DNA of 7,874 nt from Candidatus Aenigmatarchaeota archaeon (GTDB taxonomy: Archaea > Aenigmatarchaeota > Aenigmatarchaeia > JACPZZ01), in NCBI GenBank assembly GCA_016202795.1, contig JACQNY010000124.1:1-7874 (forward strand), in the 5' to 3' direction. A program made the translations under genes and the position numbers. The notes beneath the pieces were generated by a model. The model had not been told where the DNA came from, did not search any database, and saw nothing but the letters and a program-made list of their open reading frames with translations. Position 1 is the stretch's first letter. Each line of letters opens with the position of its first letter. Below are positions 1-5,307 of the stretch, piece after piece.

Positions 1-162
1 TAGAAACATACCGTCGTAAACTGAAGCATATCGTATACTGAATAGTTTGCCTTAGCAAACTATTTGAGAAAATCCGATGATTTTCTCAATATCGATATGC
101 TTCCAGCAACTTATGTTTCAGTTTCCTCGAATGCTTCTAGCTTTCTGGTATGCTTCAGTTTA
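1..162. repeat. Palindromic repeat cluster downstream of the pilus ATPase
   Basis: This stretch holds no gene. It contains nested inverted repeats built on a GAAGCATA core. TAAACTGAAGCATA (17-30) pairs perfectly with 149-162, whose right end overlaps the ATPase stop codon. GAAGCATATCG (23-33) pairs with 93-103, and GAAACATA (3-10) pairs with 112-119. Inside the 23-103 palindrome sit two perfect 10-bp hairpins side by side: 41-50/55-64 and 65-74/79-88. Read on the minus strand after the ATPase stop, four degenerate direct copies of CTGAAGCATA-like sequence occur at intervals of about 16-19 bp (cores near 149, 131, 113, 97). Related copies lie at 2671-2702. The cluster could act as a transcript-end structure or be a mobile or REP-like element; the sequence does not decide. 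Confidence 0.75.
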
Positions 163-2595
163 CTCAACCATGTTCAGAACTTTGTCCGGATCCGAATTGT
201 ACATGCTGAACATCCTTGAAACCGACGAGAAATCATTCAGGCCCCTTTCCTGCATCCATTCCAGGATTTTTACCCTGTTTAAAATTTCCTGCTGCATCGA
301 TTTTTCCAGCATGCTGTTAGAGTACGCGATTTTTTTTAGTACCGCGCTTTTGCCTACGGCGCGCAAATAATTTTTCATCGGGTCCCATTTAAACACAACA
401 TTCCCTATCGGAGCCCCGTTCTCGTAGCCTGTTATCTCCATGATCGTGTCTATTTTTCTTACGTTCTTGCTTTTGAACGACGTCGTATCGCTGAAAATCA
501 ATATGTCAAGATTTTGTATTAAGTTGCCCGGTAAACTTATCGGAGGCGTTGTTAAGCGGTCTACGAGTTTCGATATGCTGTCCGCGTGTATTGTAGACAT
601 TCCTGGGTGACCTGAAGCCATCTGTTGGAACAAAACATAAGCTTCCTTGCCTCTCACTTCGCCGACGATAATATAATCAGGCCGCTGTCGAAGGCTTTCC
701 TTTAGAAGATCGAACATGTCAACCTCGCCTATCTTCCTACCCTCGTTCTCGGATATCGCCGTCCGCGCGACTTCAGGAACCCAGTGCGGGTGCGGCAACC
801 TAAGTTCCGGCGTGTCTTCAATAGACACTATTTTTTTTGTCGGTTTTATGAAAAGGGAAAGAACATTTAGCAATGTTGTCTTTCCCGAAGCTGTCGACCC
901 GCCGATCAAAACCGATTTGCTGTTTTCCACGGCTATCCATAAATACGCAAGCGCTGTCGCGTTTATCGTTCCGTAATTAATCATGTCTATCGGAGTTAAC
1001 GGCGTGTCGGTGAATTTTCTTATTGTGAAATTTGATCCTCGTCGGGCTATGTCCGTACCTAACGTAGCTTGCACGCGCGAGCCGTCTGGCAGAGTCCCGT
1101 CAAGCAGCGGTTCTGCGATGGATATGGTTTTTCCCACCCTCTGGGAAAGTTTTACTGTAAACGTGTCGAGGGTTTTTTGGTCGTTGAATTTTATGTTCGT
1201 TCTGATTGAACCTATCAAAGGATTTCTGTGGAATATGTAAATGGGTATGTTTATTCCGTCGCAACTTATGTCTTCTATGTTCGGATCGTTCATCAGCGGC
1301 TCGATTCTTTCAAGGCCTGCGAAATCTCGTCTGATATAATATTTTAAAACATCGGTTCTTTTCTGGTCCAGTTTCACGCCCATAACCGAGAACACGTCAT
1401 CAGTTTGGCGCATCAGATAACTAACAGCCTCGGATTTGCGCAACTTTCGCAGGTCTATGTTTAATCTTTCTTCTAGAAGCTCTTTGCTTTTTGAAAGTAT
1501 GCGTTTCTCCTCGGGCGTGAGCGAAGGCTCAAAAACGTTGTAAACCAGGCCGTTCTCCTGCTGGTCCCATCTTATGTTCGTGTAAGAATAAACAATCTCG
1601 CCCTTTGCCGGCACGCGCGGTATAAGGGGATAAACGACGTTTATGTTCATTGCGTTTTCCGCTTCATCCTCGGCGACGGCCGAATATTTTTGCAGAGGCT
1701 CCGGGATCTGTATTCCGTCAATAACGCTTTTAGGTATTATGCTTTTGCTTTCAACGGCCACCATAGGTCTTATAAGTTCGTTTTGTTGCGTTGCCGCAAT
1801 AGCCTGTTGCATCGGAATTTGCGCGCCCTGCGGATAAACAGGATAATAAACGGCCTTGAAACCTTTCGCGTATTTTTCGAAAACTTTATTCATGTCGACT
1901 CTGGTTTTTGGTATTCCTATTTTGGCGCCTTCGGCCCGGTAAGCCTTTATCTTCTCCTGTGTTTTTATCAATTGTTGTTCATAATCAGACATCATTTTTT
2001 TGAAAGTTTGTTCATCGACTTCTCTTTTATAATATTTTCTTTCAAGCTCGTCCTTCGCGTTTACCAGACTGTCACGTTCGATCTCGGCCTCTTTCAGTTT
2101 ATCTTCCGTCCCGGAAACGCCGCTGTCAATCTTGTTTTCAATGCTTGACAGGCTCTCTCTTATTTCGTCAATGTCGTTTAATCTTCCAAAATCCGGGGCC
2201 GATCTGAGAGCGGCCAATTCGCCGCGCAGTGCCAGCACGTCTTCCGGCGTCATTCGAACCTGCGTGTTATCCTCGAGCCGTGTGATTCTTTTGTAAATAT
2301 CCTCGATAGAAGCTTCCGACACGCCGTATTTTTCCGCGATTTTTTTCAAGTTGTGCGGATCTTTGACAATATCTTCGATTGGATTCTTTCTACGCGTTTC
2401 TCTCTGGGTCGATGCGCCAAGGAGTTTTCTTACAACAAGTTTCACCTTTGCCTTTGGTACAACAAAAATTTTGTCCTCCTTGGCTTCTGCCATCGCGTTT
2501 GAAACTATCTTTCCAACGACTTTGGAGACGTCTTCTTTTTTTACTTCCATCGCCACGCCCTGCAAAATAAGTTTTTTTGTGGCCGCCTTACGCAT
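160..2595 (-). CDS. Type IV pilus/Tad-type assembly ATPase (TadA/GspE2/ArlI family) with long N-terminal extension
   Basis: This is a cytoplasmic hexameric ATPase of the secretion-ATPase superfamily, expected to power extension of the pilins encoded upstream. Numbering from the TTG at 2616 (818 aa), Walker A is GGSTASGKTT (572-581), the Asp box is SIEDTPEL (598-605), Walker B is DYIIVGEVRG with Glu653, and the His box is ASGHPGMSTIHAD (667-679). The normal archaeal ATPase seems to begin near residue 325 (YPLIPRVPAKGE...). Residues 1-320 are extra: a basic segment, an HTH-like stretch (about 86-110, LKKIAEKYGVSEASI), a coiled coil (about 150-228) and a Pro/Ala/Gln-rich linker. The ATG at 2595 is preferred; TTG 2616 and ATG 2550 are alternatives, and none has a strong ribosome site. 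Weak TATA-like matches lie at 2628-2637 and 2645-2650. Family assignment is firm; the specific filament type is inferred from neighbours. Confidence 0.93.
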   Translation of the reverse strand: MRKAATKKLILQGVAMEVKKEDVSKVVGKIVSNAMAEAKEDKIFVVPKAKVKLVVRKLLGASTQRETRRKNPIEDIVKDPHNLKKIAEKYGVSEASIEDIYKRITRLEDNTQVRMTPEDVLALRGELAALRSAPDFGRLNDIDEIRESLSSIENKIDSGVSGTEDKLKEAEIERDSLVNAKDELERKYYKREVDEQTFKKMMSDYEQQLIKTQEKIKAYRAEGAKIGIPKTRVDMNKVFEKYAKGFKAVYYPVYPQGAQIPMQQAIAATQQNELIRPMVAVESKSIIPKSVIDGIQIPEPLQKYSAVAEDEAENAMNINVVYPLIPRVPAKGEIVYSYTNIRWDQQENGLVYNVFEPSLTPEEKRILSKSKELLEERLNIDLRKLRKSEAVSYLMRQTDDVFSVMGVKLDQKRTDVLKYYIRRDFAGLERIEPLMNDPNIEDISCDGINIPIYIFHRNPLIGSIRTNIKFNDQKTLDTFTVKLSQRVGKTISIAEPLLDGTLPDGSRVQATLGTDIARRGSNFTIRKFTDTPLTPIDMINYGTINATALAYLWIAVENSKSVLIGGSTASGKTTLLNVLSLFIKPTKKIVSIEDTPELRLPHPHWVPEVARTAISENEGRKIGEVDMFDLLKESLRQRPDYIIVGEVRGKEAYVLFQQMASGHPGMSTIHADSISKLVDRLTTPPISLPGNLIQNLDILIFSDTTSFKSKNVRKIDTIMEITGYENGAPIGNVVFKWDPMKNYLRAVGKSAVLKKIAYSNSMLEKSMQQEILNRVKILEWMQERGLNDFSSVSRMFSMYNSDPDKVLNMVE

Positions 2596-2651
2596 CAAAG
2601 AGTTGATTTTTAACAAAGTATCCCATTACTTTATTGGACGCCGGAATTTAA

Positions 2652-2667
2652 CTGTTTTGCATAACAG
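2652..2667. repeat. Short inverted repeat upstream of the ATPase gene
   Basis: CTGTT (2652-2656) and AACAG (2663-2667) are perfect 5-bp arms around a 6-nt loop. The element directly abuts the larger GAAGCATACCG palindrome and lies within the likely promoter region of the ATPase gene. Five base pairs could arise by chance. Confidence 0.3.
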
Positions 2668-2670
2668 CTA

Positions 2671-2702
2671 GAAGCATACCGATGCAGCATACGGTATGCT
2701 TC
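2671..2702. repeat. GAAGCATACCG palindrome (11-bp stem, 10-nt loop)
   Basis: GAAGCATACCG (2671-2681) and CGGTATGCTTC (2692-2702) form a perfect 11-bp inverted repeat around the loop ATGCAGCATA. It lies 17 nt past the stop codon of the 2720-3166 gene and before the ATPase start. Its arm is nearly identical to the arms of the palindromes at 23-103 and 17-162. The 12-mer AGCTAGAAGCAT at 2666-2677 recurs exactly, inverted, at 131-142. It may end the upstream transcript, but archaeal termination depends mainly on T-runs, which are absent here, so a dispersed repeat element is the better reading. Confidence 0.8.
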
Positions 2703-2719
2703 GGTTGGCAACGCGTCGG

Positions 2720-3166
2720 CTATCGTTGCAGAACAGCCTCTTTCGTGAGGTTGTAAAAGATTATTCTCAGAGGCGACTGCGTGCTTAATTCAGCTCCCCG
2801 CATCACACCAGCGGTACGGTTGATGTTGTAAACGCCCGATGTCGCTCTGTAAGCATCCGTGCCCGTAGCATTTACGTGAACGCCGTTGTCGTTGATACTT
2901 AGCTGGTAAACGCTGCCACCGACAACACGCGGCACAGAAAGCTTCAGGCTTGCGTTGTAGAAATACCTGCCTTGGCCATACACTTCTACCAAGTTTGAAA
3001 CAACCGACAGTCCGGCTTCCTGGAAATTATCATGTGTGGAAAACAAGTTTATCCTGTCGGCGAGAAGGCTGAATATAGAAAAAACGCTTGTGAGTATTAT
3101 CAGCCCTATGCCGAACAGCACGACCTGCTCGAGGATCTGGTACTGGCCGCGGAAAGTTTTGGTCAT
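2720..3166 (-). CDS. Pilin-like protein with class III-type (RGQ) signal peptide
   Basis: This is a predicted secreted, membrane-anchored pilin-like subunit of 148 aa. The start MTKTFRGQYQILEQVV (ATG at 3166) puts a short basic leader before RG|Q, the type of site cut by archaeal prepilin peptidases. A single hydrophobic helix follows (residues about 11-35) and then a beta-rich extracellular domain. An upstream in-frame start at 3226 would add a 20-residue leader that spoils this layout, and a TATA-like box about 28 nt before 3166 favours the short form. The ectodomain has four N-glycosylation sequons (N71 AS, N99 AT, N116 RT, N139 LT) and no cysteine. It lies 52 nt after the 3219-3872 gene, probably as an independent leaderless transcript. 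A role as minor pilin or anchor is inferred from position and topology; I do not recognise a specific family. Confidence 0.82.
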   Translation of the reverse strand: MTKTFRGQYQILEQVVLFGIGLIILTSVFSIFSLLADRINLFSTHDNFQEAGLSVVSNLVEVYGQGRYFYNASLKLSVPRVVGGSVYQLSINDNGVHVNATGTDAYRATSGVYNINRTAGVMRGAELSTQSPLRIIFYNLTKEAVLQR

Positions 3167-3189
3167 CAAACTAATTTTTAGCGTGCAAA

Positions 3190-3198
3190 AAGATAAAC
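3190..3198 (-). promoter_or_regulatory. Putative TATA box of the 2720-3166 gene
   Basis: On the minus strand the T-rich GTTTATCTT stretch is centred about 28 nt upstream of the ATG at 3166, the spacing expected for a leaderless archaeal transcript. There is no Shine-Dalgarno sequence before that ATG, which agrees with leaderless initiation. The match to the TATA consensus is only moderate. Confidence 0.45.
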
Positions 3199-3218
3199 GA
3201 AACAGGATCTTTTGATTA

Positions 3219-3872
3219 TCAGGCAAAATTAATTTTTACTCTGCTTATTTCCAGATCCTTGCCGTTCGCAGCCCCGTTGGCAATGATAAACCTTCCGTCA
3301 TAAGTTATCGAAACTTTTCCTGAGGTGACATTCTGCACAGGGCCTGCTTCGATATCTATACGAAAACCTTTGTTCGGGGTGTCGATTTCCCTGTACCAAA
3401 GCCTGTAAACCGCTGTATAGTCGCCAGCAGTGTTCTTCGCCATCTTGACCATTAAAACGCCTTCCTGCTCGCCGAAATTCGCATAAGCGCCTATGTTTCC
3501 TGTGTTAAGGCCTATCCACCTGTCCAGGGCATAAACGTTTTTCGCGGCAACCGTTGTTAATACTATGCTGTTGTTGTACTCATTCGCAGACGATTGATCC
3601 AAGTAATACTGGGCATAATTAAAAACGCTGTACAAGCCCTTCTGCGAAAGGGCTATCGATTCCGTGCAAGAACCGGTACAGGTTTGCGCGATTTCTTTTA
3701 TTTTACTGTTAAGTGTAACGAAAAAAGCCGCAATTCCTTCGGACTCGGCTAATGAACTTCTCTTTTCAGTGAGCGGCGCGCCCCACATGTAGGCTGCTCC
3801 CACAAGCGTAACGACAACCGTACCGAGCATTACAAAAGTAACAACCTCGCTTTGGCCCTTCACAAAAATCAC
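3219..3872 (-). CDS. Pilin-like protein with class III-type (KGQSE) signal peptide
   Basis: This is a predicted surface or pilus-associated protein of 217 aa from the GTG at 3872. The N-terminus MIFVKGQSEVVTFVML combines a one-lysine leader, a KG|Q processing site and the GQSE pattern of class III signal peptides. A hydrophobic segment (about 10-32) follows, then an exported domain of about 185 residues with a CTGSC cysteine pair (C65, C69) and two glycosylation sequons (N100, N181). Alternative starts are TTG 3893 and GTG 3863, the latter giving MKGQSEV. The GTG at 3872 is chosen because an A/T-only box lies about 27 nt upstream, as expected for a leaderless mRNA. The gene follows the pilin operon after a T-rich hairpin. 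It is likely a minor pilin or a filament-base component; the exact role is not determined. Confidence 0.83.
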   Translation of the reverse strand: MIFVKGQSEVVTFVMLGTVVVTLVGAAYMWGAPLTEKRSSLAESEGIAAFFVTLNSKIKEIAQTCTGSCTESIALSQKGLYSVFNYAQYYLDQSSANEYNNSIVLTTVAAKNVYALDRWIGLNTGNIGAYANFGEQEGVLMVKMAKNTAGDYTAVYRLWYREIDTPNKGFRIDIEAGPVQNVTSGKVSITYDGRFIIANGAANGKDLEISRVKINFA

Positions 3873-3894
3873 TAAGATAATATTCGCGTGCAAG

Positions 3895-3906
3895 TAAATT
3901 AAATAT
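3895..3906 (-). promoter_or_regulatory. Putative TATA box of the 3219-3872 gene
   Basis: The minus strand reads ATATTTAATTTA, all A/T, centred near 3900. Position 3872, a GTG in frame with KGQSEVV, lies 27-28 nt downstream, so transcription would start at or next to the codon. The box follows the hairpin that ends the pilin operon. Confidence 0.6.
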
Positions 3907-3935
3907 GACCGACCAAGAAGTTTCTTTTGGCTAAG

Positions 3936-3955
3936 CTTTTCTTTTGAAAGAAAAG
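3936..3955 (-). terminator. T-rich hairpin terminator of the pilin operon
   Basis: Immediately after the stop codon of the second pilin (3957-3959), the minus strand reads CTTTTCTTT, then CA, then AAAGAAAAG: a perfect 9-bp inverted repeat with a 2-nt loop. The T-rich first arm is itself the kind of T-run archaeal RNA polymerase stops at. A new TATA box begins 30-40 nt further on, supporting an operon boundary. Confidence 0.6.
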
Positions 3956-3956
3956 G

Positions 3957-4406
3957 TTACGTGCAGATTACTTGCGTTTGCGCCACGTTTGTGCGCGTTC
4001 CAACAATGACAGGATAAGTGCCTGCTGCAAAGGCTGACCCGTTAGCACACAGAGCTGCGCTGCCCCTGCCGGACAGTATCGTTGTGCCGGATCCTGGGGC
4101 TATCCCCGCCGGTGGTAAGTAAGTGGGCAGGAACGAAGAACAATCCAACCCATTGACCGTTGCTATGATTATATCAGCCGACAAAACATTGCTCGTCGCG
4201 CCGTTGTTCTGGATAGCCACGGAAACATAGTTATTGCCGCCAAGCTTGTAACATTTCGCCCCGCCCGGAGGTATTGAAACGCCCTTTTCAGTCTGCGCGG
4301 TCGCTAAACCCGAAAACCAGGCATAGGATAGGCCTACTATTCCCACAGTTATCAACATTAACATTACAAGCGCAATTACCGGCGTTATGCCCTTTTTCCC
4401 TTTCAT
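3957..4406 (-). CDS. Type IV pilin (major-type), paralogue 2
   Basis: This is a 149-aa structural pilin. MKGKKGITPVIALVMLML is a classic archaeal class III signal: a basic leader, cleavage after KKG (residue 6), then a hydrophobic assembly helix (7-34) that forms the filament core. The exported domain is beta-rich and Gly/Ala/Thr-rich, with four cysteines (C52, C89, C120, C148) and one sequon (N122 GS). It shares TEKG(I/V)SIPPGGA, IQNNGATSN and a V-G-T-R-T motif with the pilin at 4651-5046, so the two are duplicates. The start is supported by AGGGA four nt upstream, within the 11-nt gap after the 4418-4642 stop. It is the last gene of the operon. The N-terminus would also suit an archaellin, but no archaellum accessory genes are visible, so a pilin is the better call. 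Confidence 0.9.
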   Translation of the reverse strand: MKGKKGITPVIALVMLMLITVGIVGLSYAWFSGLATAQTEKGVSIPPGGAKCYKLGGNNYVSVAIQNNGATSNVLSADIIIATVNGLDCSSFLPTYLPPAGIAPGSGTTILSGRGSAALCANGSAFAAGTYPVIVGTRTNVAQTQVICT

Positions 4407-4410
4407 TAAA

Positions 4411-4415
4411 TCCCT
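4411..4415 (-). promoter_or_regulatory. Ribosome binding site of pilin 2
   Basis: AGGGA on the minus strand lies four nt before the ATG at 4406 and inside the gap after the 4418-4642 stop codon. This position supports coupled translation from the polycistronic mRNA. Confidence 0.55.
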
Positions 4416-4417
4416 GA

Positions 4418-4642
4418 TTATTGTTTTTTCCTACCGCTTGAAATTATTGAAAATGTTGCGAGCTGGGTTATGCTTGATATTATGACAAGCAATGCCAGCA
4501 TGACAAGGGCCCTTGTCACATTATCCCCTCGTGGAAGAACCCCCATAACACCGACAAGCAAATAGCCTCCGACAACCAGCAGCACGCCAACAACAGTGAC
4601 AAAAGCGTCTGTTAATGTTTTACGCTCATGCGGTTTTATCAT
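4418..4642 (-). CDS. Small two-TM membrane protein, paralogue 2, paired with pilin 2
   Basis: A 74-aa integral membrane protein of unknown function. Two hydrophobic helices (about 13-36 and 44-67) are joined by a short polar loop (LPRGDNVTR), with a basic N-terminus (MIKPHERK) and a basic tail (GRKKQ), so both ends are probably cytoplasmic. It is homologous to the 5048-5293 product: about 26 of 59 aligned residues agree by eye, including GYLL, TR, LALLVI-SS and QLA. The ATG at 4642 has the strongest ribosome site of the operon, AGGTGA four nt away and overlapping the upstream pilin stop codon. A longer in-frame start at 4744 would run 94 nt back into the pilin gene and is rejected. Its repeated pairing with a pilin suggests a role in pilin insertion, stability or assembly; that is inference. 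Confidence 0.82.
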   Translation of the reverse strand: MIKPHERKTLTDAFVTVVGVLLVVGGYLLVGVMGVLPRGDNVTRALVMLALLVIISSITQLATFSIISSGRKKQ

Positions 4643-4646
4643 AAGT

Positions 4647-4652
4647 TCACCT
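4647..4652 (-). promoter_or_regulatory. Strong Shine-Dalgarno for the second two-TM gene
   Basis: AGGTGA, a near-perfect archaeal ribosome site, lies four nt before the ATG at 4642 and overlaps the TAG stop of pilin 1 (4651-4653). It decides the start of the 4418-4642 gene against the longer frame beginning at 4744. Confidence 0.8.
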
Positions 4653-5046
4653 ACTTGCAGAAGGCTGTGGATTCTACCACGCCCGTGCGTGTTCCTATGC
4701 GAACTGTGTGTGAACCCGATGAACAAGACCCGCCGCAGGTCCAATCTTTAACTATTAGCCCGCCAGCCCCCGGCGCTAGGTTGATTGCCTGTGTCGTAGC
4801 GTCTGTTCCATCGACCTGGGCTATTATTATATCGCCTTGTGCCAGATTGCTCGTCGCGCCGTTGTTTTGTATCAGAACATTGACTTTCCCGCCTGCGCAA
4901 TACGCGCCGCCCGGAGGGATTGAGATACCTTTCTCTGTCTGCGTCGACAATAATCCTGAAAACCACGAATAAGCTATGCCGACCATTCCCACAGTTATCA
5001 ACATTAACATTACAAGCGCAATTACCGGCGTTATGCCCTTCCTCAT
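4651..5046 (-). CDS. Type IV pilin (major-type), paralogue 1
   Basis: This is a 131-aa structural pilin. MRKGITPVIALVMLMLITVG gives a basic leader, predicted cleavage after RKG (residue 4) and the hydrophobic assembly helix (5-33). The exported domain has four cysteines (C50, C104, C108, C130), two of them in a CGGSC cluster, and shares the SIPPGGA, IQNNGATSN, DIIIA and VRIGTRT-type motifs with pilin 2. It is 18 residues shorter than pilin 2, mostly in the middle of the head domain. The start is one nt past the stop of the 5048-5293 gene, with GGGGAGA four nt upstream lying inside that gene's last codons, so translation is coupled. A 56-bp block of its 5' end is identical in DNA to pilin 2 (see findings). 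Confidence 0.91.
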   Translation of the reverse strand: MRKGITPVIALVMLMLITVGMVGIAYSWFSGLLSTQTEKGISIPPGGAYCAGGKVNVLIQNNGATSNLAQGDIIIAQVDGTDATTQAINLAPGAGGLIVKDWTCGGSCSSGSHTVRIGTRTGVVESTAFCK

Positions 5047-5047
5047 T

Positions 5048-5293
5048 TTATCTCCCCTTTAAATTTTGCCTTATTTTTCCAAGCATGGCCAAAGACGCGA
5101 GTTGTATCATACTGGAAACAATTACAAGTAAAGCCAATAGCAAGATTCCCCTGGTTGAATCGTCCTGCTGGACCGTGGTCATCAGAACCATCAGTAGGTA
5201 GCCTGTGACCACGAGAATAGCAGCGATGACAACAACAAAAACATCAACAAAAACATTCTCTTTTAGGGTTGTCGTCTTGGCCATAAAAATCAT
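5048..5293 (-). CDS. Small two-TM membrane protein, paralogue 1, paired with pilin 1
   Basis: An 81-aa integral membrane protein of unknown function with two hydrophobic helices (about 15-38 and 48-72). A polar loop (VQQDDSTRG) joins them and the tail is basic (KIRQNLKGR). It is a paralogue of the 4418-4642 product with the same topology and length. The start is uncertain: ATG 5293 (MIFMAKTTT) or ATG 5284 (MAKTTT); only a weak GG precedes the first. It lies 14 nt after the coiled-coil gene and ends one nt before pilin 1, so it sits inside the operon. I do not recognise a named family. Holin-like size and topology can be noted, but conserved pairing with pilins argues for a filament-related role. 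Confidence 0.8.
   Translation of the reverse strand: MIFMAKTTTLKENVFVDVFVVVIAAILVVTGYLLMVLMTTVQQDDSTRGILLLALLVIVSSMIQLASLAMLGKIRQNLKGR
5051..5057 (-). promoter_or_regulatory. Ribosome binding site of pilin 1
   Basis: GGGGAGA on the minus strand sits four nt before the ATG at 5046 and within the last codons of the upstream membrane-protein gene. The layout indicates translational coupling of the membrane protein and the pilin. Confidence 0.7.
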
Positions 5294-5307
5294 TATACCA
5301 AATTATT

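Noticed and set aside
1..165. CRISPR-like array
   Set aside because: The GAAGCATA units are short, degenerate, in both orientations and only 16-19 bp apart, with no room for spacers. No cas gene is nearby.
1690..2148. Plus-strand open frame (152 codons) opposite the ATPase N-terminal extension
   Set aside because: The minus-strand frame continues through it into clear ATPase motifs, and the plus-strand product is Phe/Leu-rich with no recognisable layout.
4418..4744. 108-residue version of the second two-TM protein starting at 4744
   Set aside because: The first 34 residues overlap pilin 1 in another frame and look non-natural. The AGGTGA site points to the ATG at 4642, and the shorter form matches its paralogue.
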